Shown here one piece after another: positions 49,901 through 61,900 of a stretch of DNA of 64,000 bases. Position numbers and translations under genes: made by a program. How positions within the stretch are numbered: position 1 is the stretch's first letter; the number at the start of each line of letters is the position of its first letter. This DNA is from Streptomyces zhihengii (GTDB lineage: Bacteria > Actinomycetota > Actinomycetes > Streptomycetales > Streptomycetaceae): NCBI RefSeq assembly GCF_016919245.1, contig NZ_JAFEJA010000002.1, forward strand, positions 622,501-686,500. Direction: 5' to 3'. A model generated the notes under the pieces. The model was not told the DNA's origin, ran no database searches, and saw only the letters and a list, made by a program, of their open reading frames with translations.

Positions 49901-52900
49901 CGGGCTTGCGGCCGACGGCCGGTGCAAGTCCTTCGCGGCGGGTGCGGACGGCACGGGCTGGGCGGAGGGGGTCGGTCTTCTTCTCGTCGAGCGGCTCTCC
50001 GACGCCCGGCGCAACGGGCACAGGATCCTTGCCGTGGTGCGGGGCAGTGCGGTCAACCAGGACGGTGCGAGCAACGGGTTGACGGCGCCGAACGGGCCGT
50101 CGCAGCAGCGGGTGATCCGTCAGGCGCTGGCGAATGCCCGCCTCACCGGTGCCGACATCGACGCGGTGGAGGCCCACGGCACGGGTACCCGGCTCGGGGA
50201 CCCGATCGAGGCGCAGGCGCTCCTCGCCACCTATGGCCAGGGGCGTGACGAGAGCGCACCGCTGTGGCTGGGTTCGGTGAAGTCGAACATCGGCCACACG
50301 CAGGCGGCGGCCGGTGTCGCGGGTGTGATCAAGATGGTCATGGCGATGCGGCACGGTGTGCTGCCGGCGACGCTGCATGTGGACGAGCCGTCCACCCAAG
50401 TGGACTGGTCCGCGGGCTCGGTGGAACTCCTCACCGAAGCGCGCTCCTGGCCCGCCACCGACCGCGCACGGCGCGCGGCGGTGTCCTCGTTCGGCATCAG
50501 CGGCACCAACGCCCACGTCATCCTCGAACAGGCCCCTGAACCGGAGCCGGTGCGGGATGCCGAACCGCGGCACACGCCCGGACTGGTGCCGTGGGTCGTC
50601 TCGGCGAAGACCGAGACCGCTCTGCGGGCACAGGTCGAGCGGCTGCGGGCGTTCACGACCGACCACCCGGACCTCGACCCGGTCGACGTCGGCTGGTCAC
50701 TCGCGACCACCCGGGCCGCACTGGACCACCGTGTGGTTCTCGACGCCGACGGGGATGTGCTCGCGGCGGGTGTCGCGGGTGAGGGCCGGACGGCGTTCCT
50801 GTTCACGGGGCAGGGATCGCAGCGCGCGGGCATGGGTCTCGGGCTCTACGAGCAGTTCCCGGTGTTCGCGGAGGCGTTTGACGCGGTCTGCGCCCGCCTC
50901 GACGCCCGCCTCGAACGCCCCCTGCGCGAGGTTCTGACCGACGGCGCCGACCTCGACCGGACGATGTGGGCTCAGGCCAGCCTCTTCGCCCTCGAAGTCG
51001 CCCTCTTCCGCCTCGTCGAGTCCTGGGGCGTCACGCCCGATGTGCTGCTGGGTCACTCCCTTGGCGAGATCAGCGCCGCGCACGTCGCGGGCATCCTCGA
51101 CCTCGACGACGCGTGCACCCTCGTCGCCGAACGCGGCCGTCTGATGCAGGCGCTGCCCGAGGGTGGCGGCATGCTCGCCGTCCAGGCGAGCGAAGCCGAC
51201 GTCACCGACTCCGGTCTGGACATCGCCGCCGTCAACGGCCCGACCTCCGTCGTCCTCTCCGGCAGCATCGAAGCCATCGAGCGCTACGTCGCCCAATGCG
51301 CGCAGCTGGGGCGCAAGTTCACCGTCCTCACGGTGTCGCACGCGTTCCACTCGGCCCTGATGGAACCCATGCTGGAGGAGTTCGCACAGGTCCTGGACGG
51401 CCTGAGCTTCAACCCGGCGCGAATCCCGATCGTGTCGAACCTGACCGGTGCCGTCGCCGAACCCGGCGCCATGCAGCAGCCGGAGTACTGGCTGAACCAG
51501 GTCCGTGGCACGGTGCGCTTCGCCGACGGCGTCACGGTCCTCGAAGCCATGGGCGTCAAGCGCTACCTGGAGTTGGGTCCGGACGGTGTCCTCTCGGGCA
51601 TGGCCCAGCACACCACCACCACGACCACCGACGCCGTCTTCGTCCCCGTCCTGCGCAAGGACCGCGACGAGACCGACACCGCCTTCACCGCCCTCGGCCG
51701 CCTGTGGGCCTCCGGCGCAACCGTCGACTGGACGAGCCTGTTCGCCGGCTGGGGCGGCCGTGTCGTCGGGCTGCCGACGTATGCCTTCCAGCGTGAGCGG
51801 TACTGGCCCCGGCCGAGTGCGATCAGCGGGGATGTCGGTGCGCTCGGTATCGAGGACGCCGGTCACTCCCTGCTGGGTACGGTGGTGCCGTTGGCCGAGG
51901 GCGACGGGGTGCTGCTGACCGGCCGCGTGTCGGTCGACGCACAGCCGTGGCTGGCCGAGCACACGGTGCTGGACCAGGTCGTGGTTCCCGGTGCCGCCCT
52001 GGTGGAGATGGTGCTGCGGGCCGGGCAGGAAGTGGGCTGCGGCCTGCTCCGGGAGCTGATCCTCCAGGCGCCGCTGGCGCTGCCGGAGACCGGCGGGGTC
52101 CAGGTCCAGGTGCGGGTCGAGGACCCGGACGCCTCGGGCGACCGCCCTGTCCAGGTCTACGGCCGGATCGACGGTGCCGAGGATTGGACGTTGCACGCTG
52201 TGGGCTTCCTGTCGGCGTCGGAAGCCGCGGCGCCCGGGTTCGATCTGGAGGTGTGGCCGCCGCAGAACGCCGTCCCGGTCGGCATCGACGGCTTCTACGA
52301 CGCGATGGCCGACGCGGGCCTGGGCTACGGGCCTTTGTTCCAGGGCGTGCAGGCGGCCTGGCGTGACGAGTCGGGTGTCTACGCCGACGTGGCGCTGCCG
52401 GAGCCGGGCGCGGACCAGGTCGACACGCTCGGTATCCACCCCGCCCTGCTGGATGCCGCGCTGCATCCGTCCGGTTTTGTGCTCGGTGACGGTGAGGCTT
52501 CCGGGCCTCGGCTGCCGTTCGCGTGGTCGGGTGTGGAGTTGTTCGCGGTCGGTGCGACCACGCTGCGGGTGGCGATCCGGCCGGACGGCGACGGTGTGAG
52601 TATCGAGGCGGCGGATGGCGCCGGTGTGCCGGTCGCGGTGGTGCGTTCGCTGACGCTGCGGTCGGTGTCGGCGGAGCAGTTGTCGGCTGTGCGGCGTGTC
52701 GATGACGCGTTGTTCGCGGTGGAGTGGGTTGAGCTGTCGCCCGACACCGTTGGTGGCGAGGCGCCGGAGTGGACGGTGCTGGAGGCCGGTGACGGTCCGG
52801 TGGAGCGGGTGCTCGGTGAGGTCCTGTACCGGGTGCAGGAGTGGCTGGCCGACGAGGCTTCGTTCGGGTCGCGTCTGGCTGTGGTGACGCGCGGTGCGAT

Positions 52901-55900
52901 GCCGGCCGGTCGTCGCGGTGCGGTGGATGCCGTGGGTGCGGCGGTGTGGGGTCTGGTGCGTTCGGCGCAGTCGGAGCACCCGGACCGCATCGTCCTCGTC
53001 GACGCCGACCCCGCAACCGATGAGCGGGACGTGGATCTGTCCTTGCTGGCCGGCGTGGACGAGCCGCAGGTCGCGATCCGTGACGGCGCGCTGCTGGCGC
53101 CCCGACTCGCTCGTGCCTCGGGCGGGGACGAGTCCGTGTCCCTGGACGGTGACGGCACCGTCCTGATCACGGGCGGCACCGGGACCCTCGGGAGCCTGCT
53201 CGCCCGTCATCTGGTCACCGAGCACGGCGTGCGGCACCTGGTGCTGCTGTCCCGTCAGGGGCCCGACGCCCCCGGTGCCGGCGACCTGATCACCGAACTC
53301 GCCGAACTCGGCGCGACTGCACAGGTCGTGGCGTGTGACGCGGCCGATCGTGATGCCCTTGCGGCGGTCCTCGCGGACATTCCCGCCGAGGCGCCGCTCA
53401 CGGGTGTCGTGCACGCTGCCGGTGTCCTCGACGACGGCGTCTTCACCGCACTCACCCAGGAGCGCCTGGAGAAGGTGCTGTGGGCGAAGACGTCGGCAGC
53501 CGTGAACCTGGACGAACTCACCCGCGACGCGGACCTTGCCCTGTTCGCCCTCTACTCCTCGGCGTCGGCGACGTTCGGCACGGCCGGTCAGGCCAACTAC
53601 TCGGCCGCCAACGCGTTCCTCGACGCACTCGCCGTCCGCCGCCGGGCGGAGGGGCTGCCGGGTCTGTCGCTGGCGTGGGGTCTGTGGGAGCAGGCCAGCG
53701 CGATGACCGGTGGACTCGCCGCGACCGACCGGGCCCGGGCGACCAGTGCGGGCACCGCGCTCTCCACCGAGCAGGGCTTGGCGCTGTTCGATGTGGCTCT
53801 GACGAGTCCGTTGGCGCAGGTGGTGCTGCTCAATCTGGATCTGGGTGCGGTGCGGGCTGCCGGTGAGGTGCCGGCGTTGCTGCGTGGTCTGGTGACGGGC
53901 CGGGTGCGGCGCGGGGTGGCGCAGGCGTCGGGCGCCGGGCTGGCGTTGGTGCAGCGGTTGCGGTCGGTGTCCGAGGTTCAGCGCGTGCAGATGCTGCTGG
54001 ACCTGGTGCGCGGCAGCGCAGCGGCTGTTCTGGGGCATGCGGCGGCCGATGCCGTGGGCGAGGGCCAGGCGTTCAAGGACCTCGGCTTCGACTCGCTGAT
54101 GGCCGTCGAGCTCCGCAACCGCTTGACCGCGGCCACGGGACTGAGGTTGTCGGCGACGCTGGTGTTCGACTATCCCAACCCGACCGTCCTCGGTGAGTAT
54201 CTGCTGTCGCAGCTCTTCGGCGAGCTCGCGGCAGTTGAGGAGCCTGCCCAGCGGCTGTCGGCGACCGGATCCGACGAGCCGCTGGCGATTGTGGGTATGG
54301 CGTGCCGGCTGCCCGGTGGGGTGACGTCGCCGGAGCAGTTGTGGGACATGGTCTCGGGTGGGCTGGACGGTTTGTCGCCGTTCCCGGTGGATCGTGGGTG
54401 GCCGGCGGAGCTGGCCGCGCGGGGTGCGGGTGTGGGCGGGTTCGTCCATGACGCGGACGAGTTCGACGCCGAGCTGTTCGGGATTTCGCCGCGTGAGGCG
54501 TTGTCGATGGATCCGCAGCAGCGGCTGCTGCTGGAGGCGGCGTGGGAGACGTTCGAGTCCGCGGGGATGGACCCGCGGTCGCTGCGGGGCCGCAGCGTGG
54601 GTGTGTTCGCTGGGGCGTTGTCGTCGGGATATGTCGCCGGTTCCGAGGGGCATGTGCTGTCGGGTGCGGCGAACAGCGTGATCTCGGGCCGGGCGGCCTA
54701 CGTCTTCGGTCTGGAGGGTCCGGCCGTCACCGTCGACACGGCGTGTTCGTCGTCGCTGGTGGCACTCCACCTGGCGGGGCAGGCGCTGCGGTCGGGTGAG
54801 TGCGACATGGCGCTGGCCGGTGGTGTGACGGTGATGGTCAGTCCGACCGCGTTCGCGGAGTTCGACCGTCAGGACGGGCTGGCGGCGGACGGCCGGTGCA
54901 AGTCCTTCGCGGCGGGTGCGGACGGCACGGGCTGGGCGGAGGGGGTCGGTCTTCTTCTCGTCGAGCGGCTCTCCGACGCCCGGCGCAACGGGCACAGGAT
55001 CCTTGCCGTGGTGCGGGGCAGTGCGGTCAACCAGGACGGTGCGAGCAACGGGTTGACGGCGCCGAACGGGCCGTCGCAGCAGCGGGTGATCCGTCAGGCG
55101 CTGGCGAATGCCCGCCTCACCGGTGCCGACATCGACGCGGTGGAGGCCCACGGAACCGGTACCCGGCTCGGGGACCCGATCGAGGCGCAGGCGCTCCTCG
55201 CCACCTACGGCCAGGGCCGGGACGAGAGCGCGCCGTTGTGGCTGGGTTCGGTGAAGTCGAACATCGGTCACACGCAGGCGGCGGCCGGTGTCGCGGGTGT
55301 GATCAAGATGGTCATGGCGATGCGGCACGGCGTGCTGCCGGCGACGCTGCATGTGGACGAGCCGTCCACCCAAGTGGACTGGTCCGCGGGCTCGGTGGAA
55401 CTCCTCACCGAAGCGCGCTCCTGGCCCGCCACCGACCGCGCACGGCGCGCGGCGGTGTCCTCGTTCGGCATCAGCGGCACCAACGCCCATGTCATCCTCG
55501 AACAGGCCCCTGAGCCTGCTGAACAGGAGCCGACCGCACCCCTGTTGGTGACACGACCCGGACTGGTGCCGTGGGTCGTCTCGGCGAAGACCGAGACCGC
55601 TCTGCGGGCACAGGTCGAGCGGCTGCGGGCGTTCACGACCGACCACCCGGACCTCGACCCGGTCGACGTCGGCTGGTCACTCGCGACCACCCGGGCCGCA
55701 CTGGACCACCGCACAGTCCTGACCGGGGACAACACGCTCGCCTCGGACGTAGCCGCCGAGGGCCGGACGGCGTTCCTGTTCACGGGGCAGGGATCGCAGC
55801 GCGCCGGTATGGGCCTGGGGCTCTACGAGCAGTTCCCGGCGTACGCCGAGGCGTTCGACGCCGTCTGCGCCCGCCTCGACGCCCGACTCGAACGCCCCCT

Positions 55901-58900
55901 GCGCGACGTCCTCACCGACGGCACTGACCTCGACCGGACGATGTGGGCCCAGGCCGGCCTCTTCGCCCTCGAAGTCGCCCTCTTCCGCCTCGTCGAGTCC
56001 TGGGGCGTCACCCCGGACGTCCTGCTCGGCCACTCCCTCGGCGAGATCACCGCCGCCCACGTCGCGGGCATCCTCGACCTCGACGACGCCTGCACCCTCG
56101 TCGCCGAACGCGGCCGCCTGATGCAGGCACTCCCCGACGGTGGCGGCATGCTCGCCGTCCAGGCCACCGAAGCCGACGTCACCGACAGCGGCCTGGACAT
56201 CGCCGCCGTGAACGGCCCGACCTCCGTCGTCCTCTCCGGCGACCTCAAGGCCATCGAGGGCTACGCCGCCCAATGCGCGGAGTTGGGGCGTAAGTTCACC
56301 GTCCTCACGGTGTCGCACGCGTTCCACTCCGCCCTGATGGAACCCATGCTGGACGAGTTCGCACAGGTCCTGGACGGCCTGAGCTTCAACCCGGCGCGCA
56401 TCCCGATCGTGTCGAACCTGACCGGTGCCGTCGCCGAACCCGGCGCCATGCAGCAGCCGGAGTACTGGCTGAACCAGGTCCGTGGCACGGTGCGCTTCGC
56501 CGACGGCGTCACGGTCCTCGAAGCCATGGGCGTCAAGCGCTACCTGGAGCTGGGTCCGGACGGAGTCCTCTCGGGCATGGCCCAGCACACCACCACCACG
56601 ACCACCGACGCCGTCTTCGTCCCCGTCCTGCGCAAGGACCGCGACGAGACCGACACCGCCCTGACCGTGATCGGCCGTCTCTGGGCGGTCGGCGCTCAGG
56701 TCGACTGGTCCACGGTGTTCGCCGGCTGGGGCGGCCGGATCGTGGAGTTGCCGACGTATGCCTTCCAGCGTGAGCGGTACTGGCCCCGGCCGGACCTGGG
56801 CGCCGGTGATCTGCGCGCTGTCGGCCAGACCGGGTCCGGACACGCGCTGCTGGGCTCCGTGGTGCCGTTGGCCGAGGGCGACGGAGTGCTGCTGACCGGC
56901 CGTCTGTCGGTCGACGCACAGCCGTGGCTCGCCGAGCACACGGTGCTGGACCAGGTCGTGGTTCCCGGTGCCGCCCTGGTGGAGATGGTGCTGCGGGCCG
57001 GGCAGGAAGTGGGCTGCGGCCTGCTCCGGGAGCTGATCCTGCACGCGCCGCTGGCGCTGCCCGAGACCGGCGGCGTGCAGGTCCAGGTGAGCGTCGGCGG
57101 GCCGGACGAATCCGGGGACAGGCCGGTTCACATCCATGGCAGGCCGGACGGCACGGAGGAGTGGACGCCGCACGCGTCGGGCTCCCTTGCCGTGTCCGAA
57201 AGCCGGGTGCCCGAGTTCCAGCTGGGCGTGTGGCCGCCGCAGGATGCGGTCGCGGTGGACGTCGACGGGTTCTACGAGTCGTTGGCCGGAGCGGGCTTCG
57301 GCTACGGGGCGGCCTTCCGGGGTGTGCAGGCTGCTTGGCGTGACGAGTCCGGTGTGTACGCGGATCTGGTGTTGCCGGAGCCGGGCGCGGACCAGGTCGA
57401 CACGTTCGGTATCCACCCGGCGCTGCTGGACGGCGCGCTGCACGCGGCCCATCTCCTGTCCCAAGGGGCCGTGCAGGCAGGTGAGTCGGACGAGCCGGGG
57501 GACCCGGGTGAGTCCGGTCCGCGGCTGCCGTTCGCGTGGTCGGGTGTGGAGCTGTTCGCGGTCGGCGCGACCACGCTGCGGGTCGCGATCCGGCCCGACG
57601 GCGAAGGCGTCGGCGTCGAGGCCGCCGACGGCACCGGCGCGCCGGTCGCCCTCGTCCGGTCGCTGACGACGCGGGCGGTGTCGGCGGAGCAGCTGTCGTC
57701 GGCCGGGAACACCACGGCTGACGCGCTGTTCGCGGTCGAGTGGGTCGAGCTGTCGCCGGACACCGCTGGTGGTGAGGACCCGGCGTGGACGGTGCTGGAG
57801 GCCGGCGACGGCCCGGTGGAGCAGGTCCTCGGCGAGGTCCTGCGCGGTGTGCAGGAGTGGCTGGCCGACGAGAGCACGTACGGCTCGCGTCTGGCGGTCG
57901 TGACCCGGGGCGCCGCGCCCACGGGCTCCGCCAGTGCCGCGCCCAAGGGTTCCGGCAGTCTCGCTCCCACAGGGTCCGGCACTGCCGCGCCCACGAGTTC
58001 CGGCAGTCCCGCGCCCGCGGGCTCGGACGGTGTCGTGGACCCGGTGGGTGCGGCGGTGTGGGGTCTGGTGCGTTCGGCGCAGTCGGAGCACCCGGACCGC
58101 ATCGTCCTCGTGGACGCCGATCCGGCTGACGACTCTCCGGTGGATCTGTCTCTGCTGACCGGCCTGGACGAGCCACAGGTCGCCGTCCGCGACGGCGCGC
58201 TGCTGGCGCCCCGCCTCGCCCGCGCCACCGGCAGGGGCCAGGCTGCCGCATCGCTGAACGGTGACGGCACCGTCCTGATCACGGGCGGCACCGGGACCCT
58301 CGGCGGGCTCCTGGCCCGCCACCTGGTCACCGAGCACGGCGTGCGGCACCTGGTGCTGCTGTCCCGTCAGGGGCCCGACGCCCCCGGTGCCGGCGACCTG
58401 ACCACCGAACTCGCCGAACTCGGAGCGGACGCACGGGTCGTGGCGTGTGACGCGGCCGATCGTGACGCCCTCGCGGCGGTCCTCGCGGACATTCCCGCCG
58501 AGGCGCCGCTCACGGGTGTCGTGCACGCCGCCGGTGTCCTCGACGACGGCATCGTCACCGCCCTTACCCAGGAGCGTCTGGACACCGTCCTGCGCGCCAA
58601 GGCCACGGCGGCGGCGAACCTCGACGAACTGACCCGCGAGACCGACCTGGCACTCTTCGTGCTGTACTCCTCGGCGTCGGCGACGTTCGGCACCCCGGGG
58701 CAGGCCAACTACTCGGCCGCCAACGCCTACCTCGACGCCCTTGCCGTCCGCCGCCGCGCGGAGGGTCTGCCCGGCCTGTCCCTGGCCTGGGGGCTGTGGC
58801 AGGAGGCCAGCGGGATGACCGGTCATCTCCGGGACCAGTTGTCCACGGGGACGTCCACCGAGCAGGGCCTTGCGCTGTTCGATGCGGCGCTGGGGCTGTC

Positions 58901-61900
58901 GGCTGCGCATGTGGTGCCGGTCCGTCTGGATCTGGCGGCGGTGCGGGCGGCCGGTGAGGTGCCCGCGCTGCTGCGTGGTCTGGTCACCGGCCGGGTGCGG
59001 CGCGGTGTCGCGCAGGCGTCGGGCGCGGGCCTGGCGCTGGCACAGCGGCTTCGCTCGATGCCCGGTGCCCGGCGCGCGCAGGTGCTGCTGGAGCTGGTGC
59101 GGGGGAGTGCCGCGGCCGTTCTGGGCCACGCCTCGGTGGACGCCGTCGGCGAGCGTCACGCGTTCAAGGACCTCGGCTTCGACTCGCTGACCGCCGTCGA
59201 ACTGCGCAACCGGCTCACGGCGGCGACGGGGTTGCGGCTGCCCGCGACGCTGGTGTTCGACTATCCGAGCCCGGTGGTACTGACCGATCATCTGCTGGCG
59301 GAGTTCTTCGGCGGCGCGGAATCGGTCGGGGAGCCTGCCCAGCGGCTGTCGGCGACCGGATCCGACGAGCCGCTGGCGATCGTGGGTATGGCGTGCCGGC
59401 TGCCCGGTGGGGTGACGTCGCCGGAGCAGTTGTGGGATCTGGTCTCGGGTGGGCTGGACGGTTTGTCGCCGTTCCCGGTGGATCGTGGGTGGCCGGCGGA
59501 GCTGGCCGCGCGGGGTGCGGGTGTGGGCGGGTTCGTCCATGACGCGGACGAGTTCGACGCCGAGCTGTTCGGGATTTCGCCGCGTGAGGCGTTGTCGATG
59601 GATCCGCAGCAGCGGCTGCTGCTGGAGGCGGCCTGGGAGACGTTCGAGTCCGCGGGGATGGACCCGCGGTCGCTGCGGGGCCGCAGCGTGGGTGTGTTCG
59701 CTGGGGCGTTGTCGTCGGGATATGTCGCCGGTTCCGAGGGGCATGTGCTGTCGGGTGCGGCGAACAGCGTGATCTCCGGCCGGGCGGCCTACGTCTTCGG
59801 TCTGGAGGGTCCGGCCGTCACCGTCGACACGGCGTGTTCGTCGTCGCTGGTGGCACTCCACTTGGCCGGGCAGGCGCTGCGCTCGGGTGAGTGCGACATG
59901 GCGCTGGCCGGTGGTGTGACGGTGATGGTCAGTCCGACCACCTTCGCGGAGTTCGACCGTCAGGACGGGCTGGCGGCGGACGGCCGGTGCAAGTCCTTCG
60001 CGGCGGGTGCGGACGGCACGGGCTGGGCGGAGGGGGTCGGTCTTCTTCTCGTCGAGCGGCTCTCCGACGCCCGGCGCAACGGGCACAGGATCCTCGCCGT
60101 GGTGCGGGGCAGTGCGGTCAACCAGGACGGTGCGAGCAACGGGTTGACGGCGCCGAACGGGCCGTCGCAGCAGCGGGTGATCCGCCAGGCGCTGTCCAAC
60201 GCCCGCCTCACCGGTGCCGACATCGACGCGGTGGAGGCCCACGGCACGGGAACCCGTCTCGGGGACCCGATCGAGGCGCAGGCGCTCCTCGCCACCTATG
60301 GCCAGGGGCGTGACGAGCGCGAGCCGCTGTGGCTGGGTTCGGTGAAGTCGAACATCGGCCACACACAGGCGGCGGCCGGTGTCGCGGGCCTGATCAAGAT
60401 GGTCATGGCGATGCGGCACGGCGTCCTGCCGGCGACGCTGCATGTGGACGAGCCGTCGCCGCAGGTGGACTGGTCGGCGGGTGCGGTGGAACTCCTCACC
60501 GAATCCCGGGCCTGGCCACAGGTACAGGACCGCCCCCGCCGCGCGGGCATCTCCTCCTTCGGTATCAGCGGCACCAACGCCCACGTCATCCTGGAACAGG
60601 CCCCTGAACCGGAGCCGGCACAGGACGACACGACGAGGCGGGCGCCGGCGCAGGTGCCGTGGATGGTCTCGGCGAACTCCGAGACCGGGCTTCAGGGGCA
60701 GATCGAACGCCTGAGGTCGTTCGTCACCGGCCACCCGGAGCTGGACCCCGTCGACATCGGCTGGTCGCTCGCGACCACCAGGGCCGCACTGGAGCACCGT
60801 GCGGTCCTGTCCGGGGACGGGACACTCGCCACGGGTACCGCCCGTGAGGGCCGGACGGCGTTCCTGTTCACCGGCCAGGGATCGCAGCGCGCGGGCATGG
60901 GCCTGGGGCTGTACGAGGCGTTCCCGGTGTTCGCGGAGGCGTTCGACGCGGTCTGCGCGAGGCTGGACGCACGGCTCGGACGCCCCCTGCGGGACGTCCT
61001 CACCGACGGCGCCGACCTCGACCGGACCATGTGGGCCCAGGCAGGCCTCTTCGCCCTGGAAGTCGCCCTGTTCCGCCTGGTCGAGTCCTGGGGCGTGACC
61101 CCGGACGTGCTGCTGGGGCACTCCCTGGGCGAGATCAGCGCCGCCCACGTCGCGGGAATCCTCGACCTCGACGACGCGTGCGTGCTGGTCGCCGAGCGCG
61201 GCCGGCTGATGCAGGCGCTGCCCGCCGGCGGTGGCATGCTCGCCGTCCAGGCCGCCGAGGCCGAGGTCGCCGACAGCGGCCTGGACATCGCCGCCGTCAA
61301 CGGGCCCGCCTCCGTCGTCCTCTCCGGCAGCGTCGAAGCCATCGGGCACTACGCGGCCCGATGCGCCGAGCGGGGCCTGCGTCACCACATCCTGTCGGTG
61401 TCGCACGCGTTCCACTCCGCCCTCATGGAACCGGTGCTGGACGACTTCGCACAGGTCCTGGACGGGCTGACGTTCCACCCGGCCCGGATCCCGGTCGTCT
61501 CCAACCTGACCGGCGAGGTGGCCGAGCCGGGGCTGATGCAGGAGCCCGGATACTGGCTGCGCCAGGTGCGGCAGGCGGTCCGCTTCGCGGACGGTGCCGC
61601 GACGCTCGACGCGATGGGCGTGATCCGCTGCCTGGAGCTCGGTCCCGACGGTGTCCTGTCGGGCATGGCCCAGGACACGGTCAGCGGCGTCGAGTTCGTC
61701 TCCCTCCTGCGCAAGGACCGCGACGAGACCGGCACCGCCCTCGCGGCCGTCGGCCGACTGTGGGCCTCCGGCGCGTCCGTCGACGTGACGGCGTTGTTCG
61801 CCGGGTGGGGCGGCCGGACGGTCGATCTGCCGACGTACGCCTTCCAGCGTGAGCGGTACTGGCCGGACGCGTCGCCGACGGCCGCCGCGAGCGGTGGCGA

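Larger units (their letters stand above)
54273..59305 (+). other. PKS module W13: KS-AT(malonyl)-DH(variant)-KR(with repeat)-ACP
   Basis: KS about 54273-55510 (Cys 54744-54746). AT about 55570-56790 (Ser 56034-56036; HAFH 56316-56327, malonyl). Through the AT this is almost a copy of W12. DH about 56820-57685: His 56937-56939 and Asp 57429-57431 are present. The motif is again [10 protein letters not shown], the usual YGPxFQG reads YGAAFRG (about 57303-57326), and about 13 acidic residues are added after the Asp segment ([18 protein letters not shown]). KR about 57715-59020 (LDD 58539-58547, Tyr 58710-58712) contains a five-copy Ala/Pro/Gly/Ser repeat in its structural half. ACP Ser 59184-59186. 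Dehydration here is the least certain of the four. Confidence 0.9.

Noticed and set aside
52441..52470. Loss of DH activity in W12 through missing catalytic residues
   Set aside because: Both the catalytic His (51960-51962) and Asp (52452-52454) are present; only the neighbouring Gly of the motif is changed, so inactivity cannot be claimed from the sequence alone.
57912..58031. Tandem repeat as a CRISPR array or intergenic satellite
   Set aside because: The units are contiguous without spacers, are in frame and lie within a KR domain.
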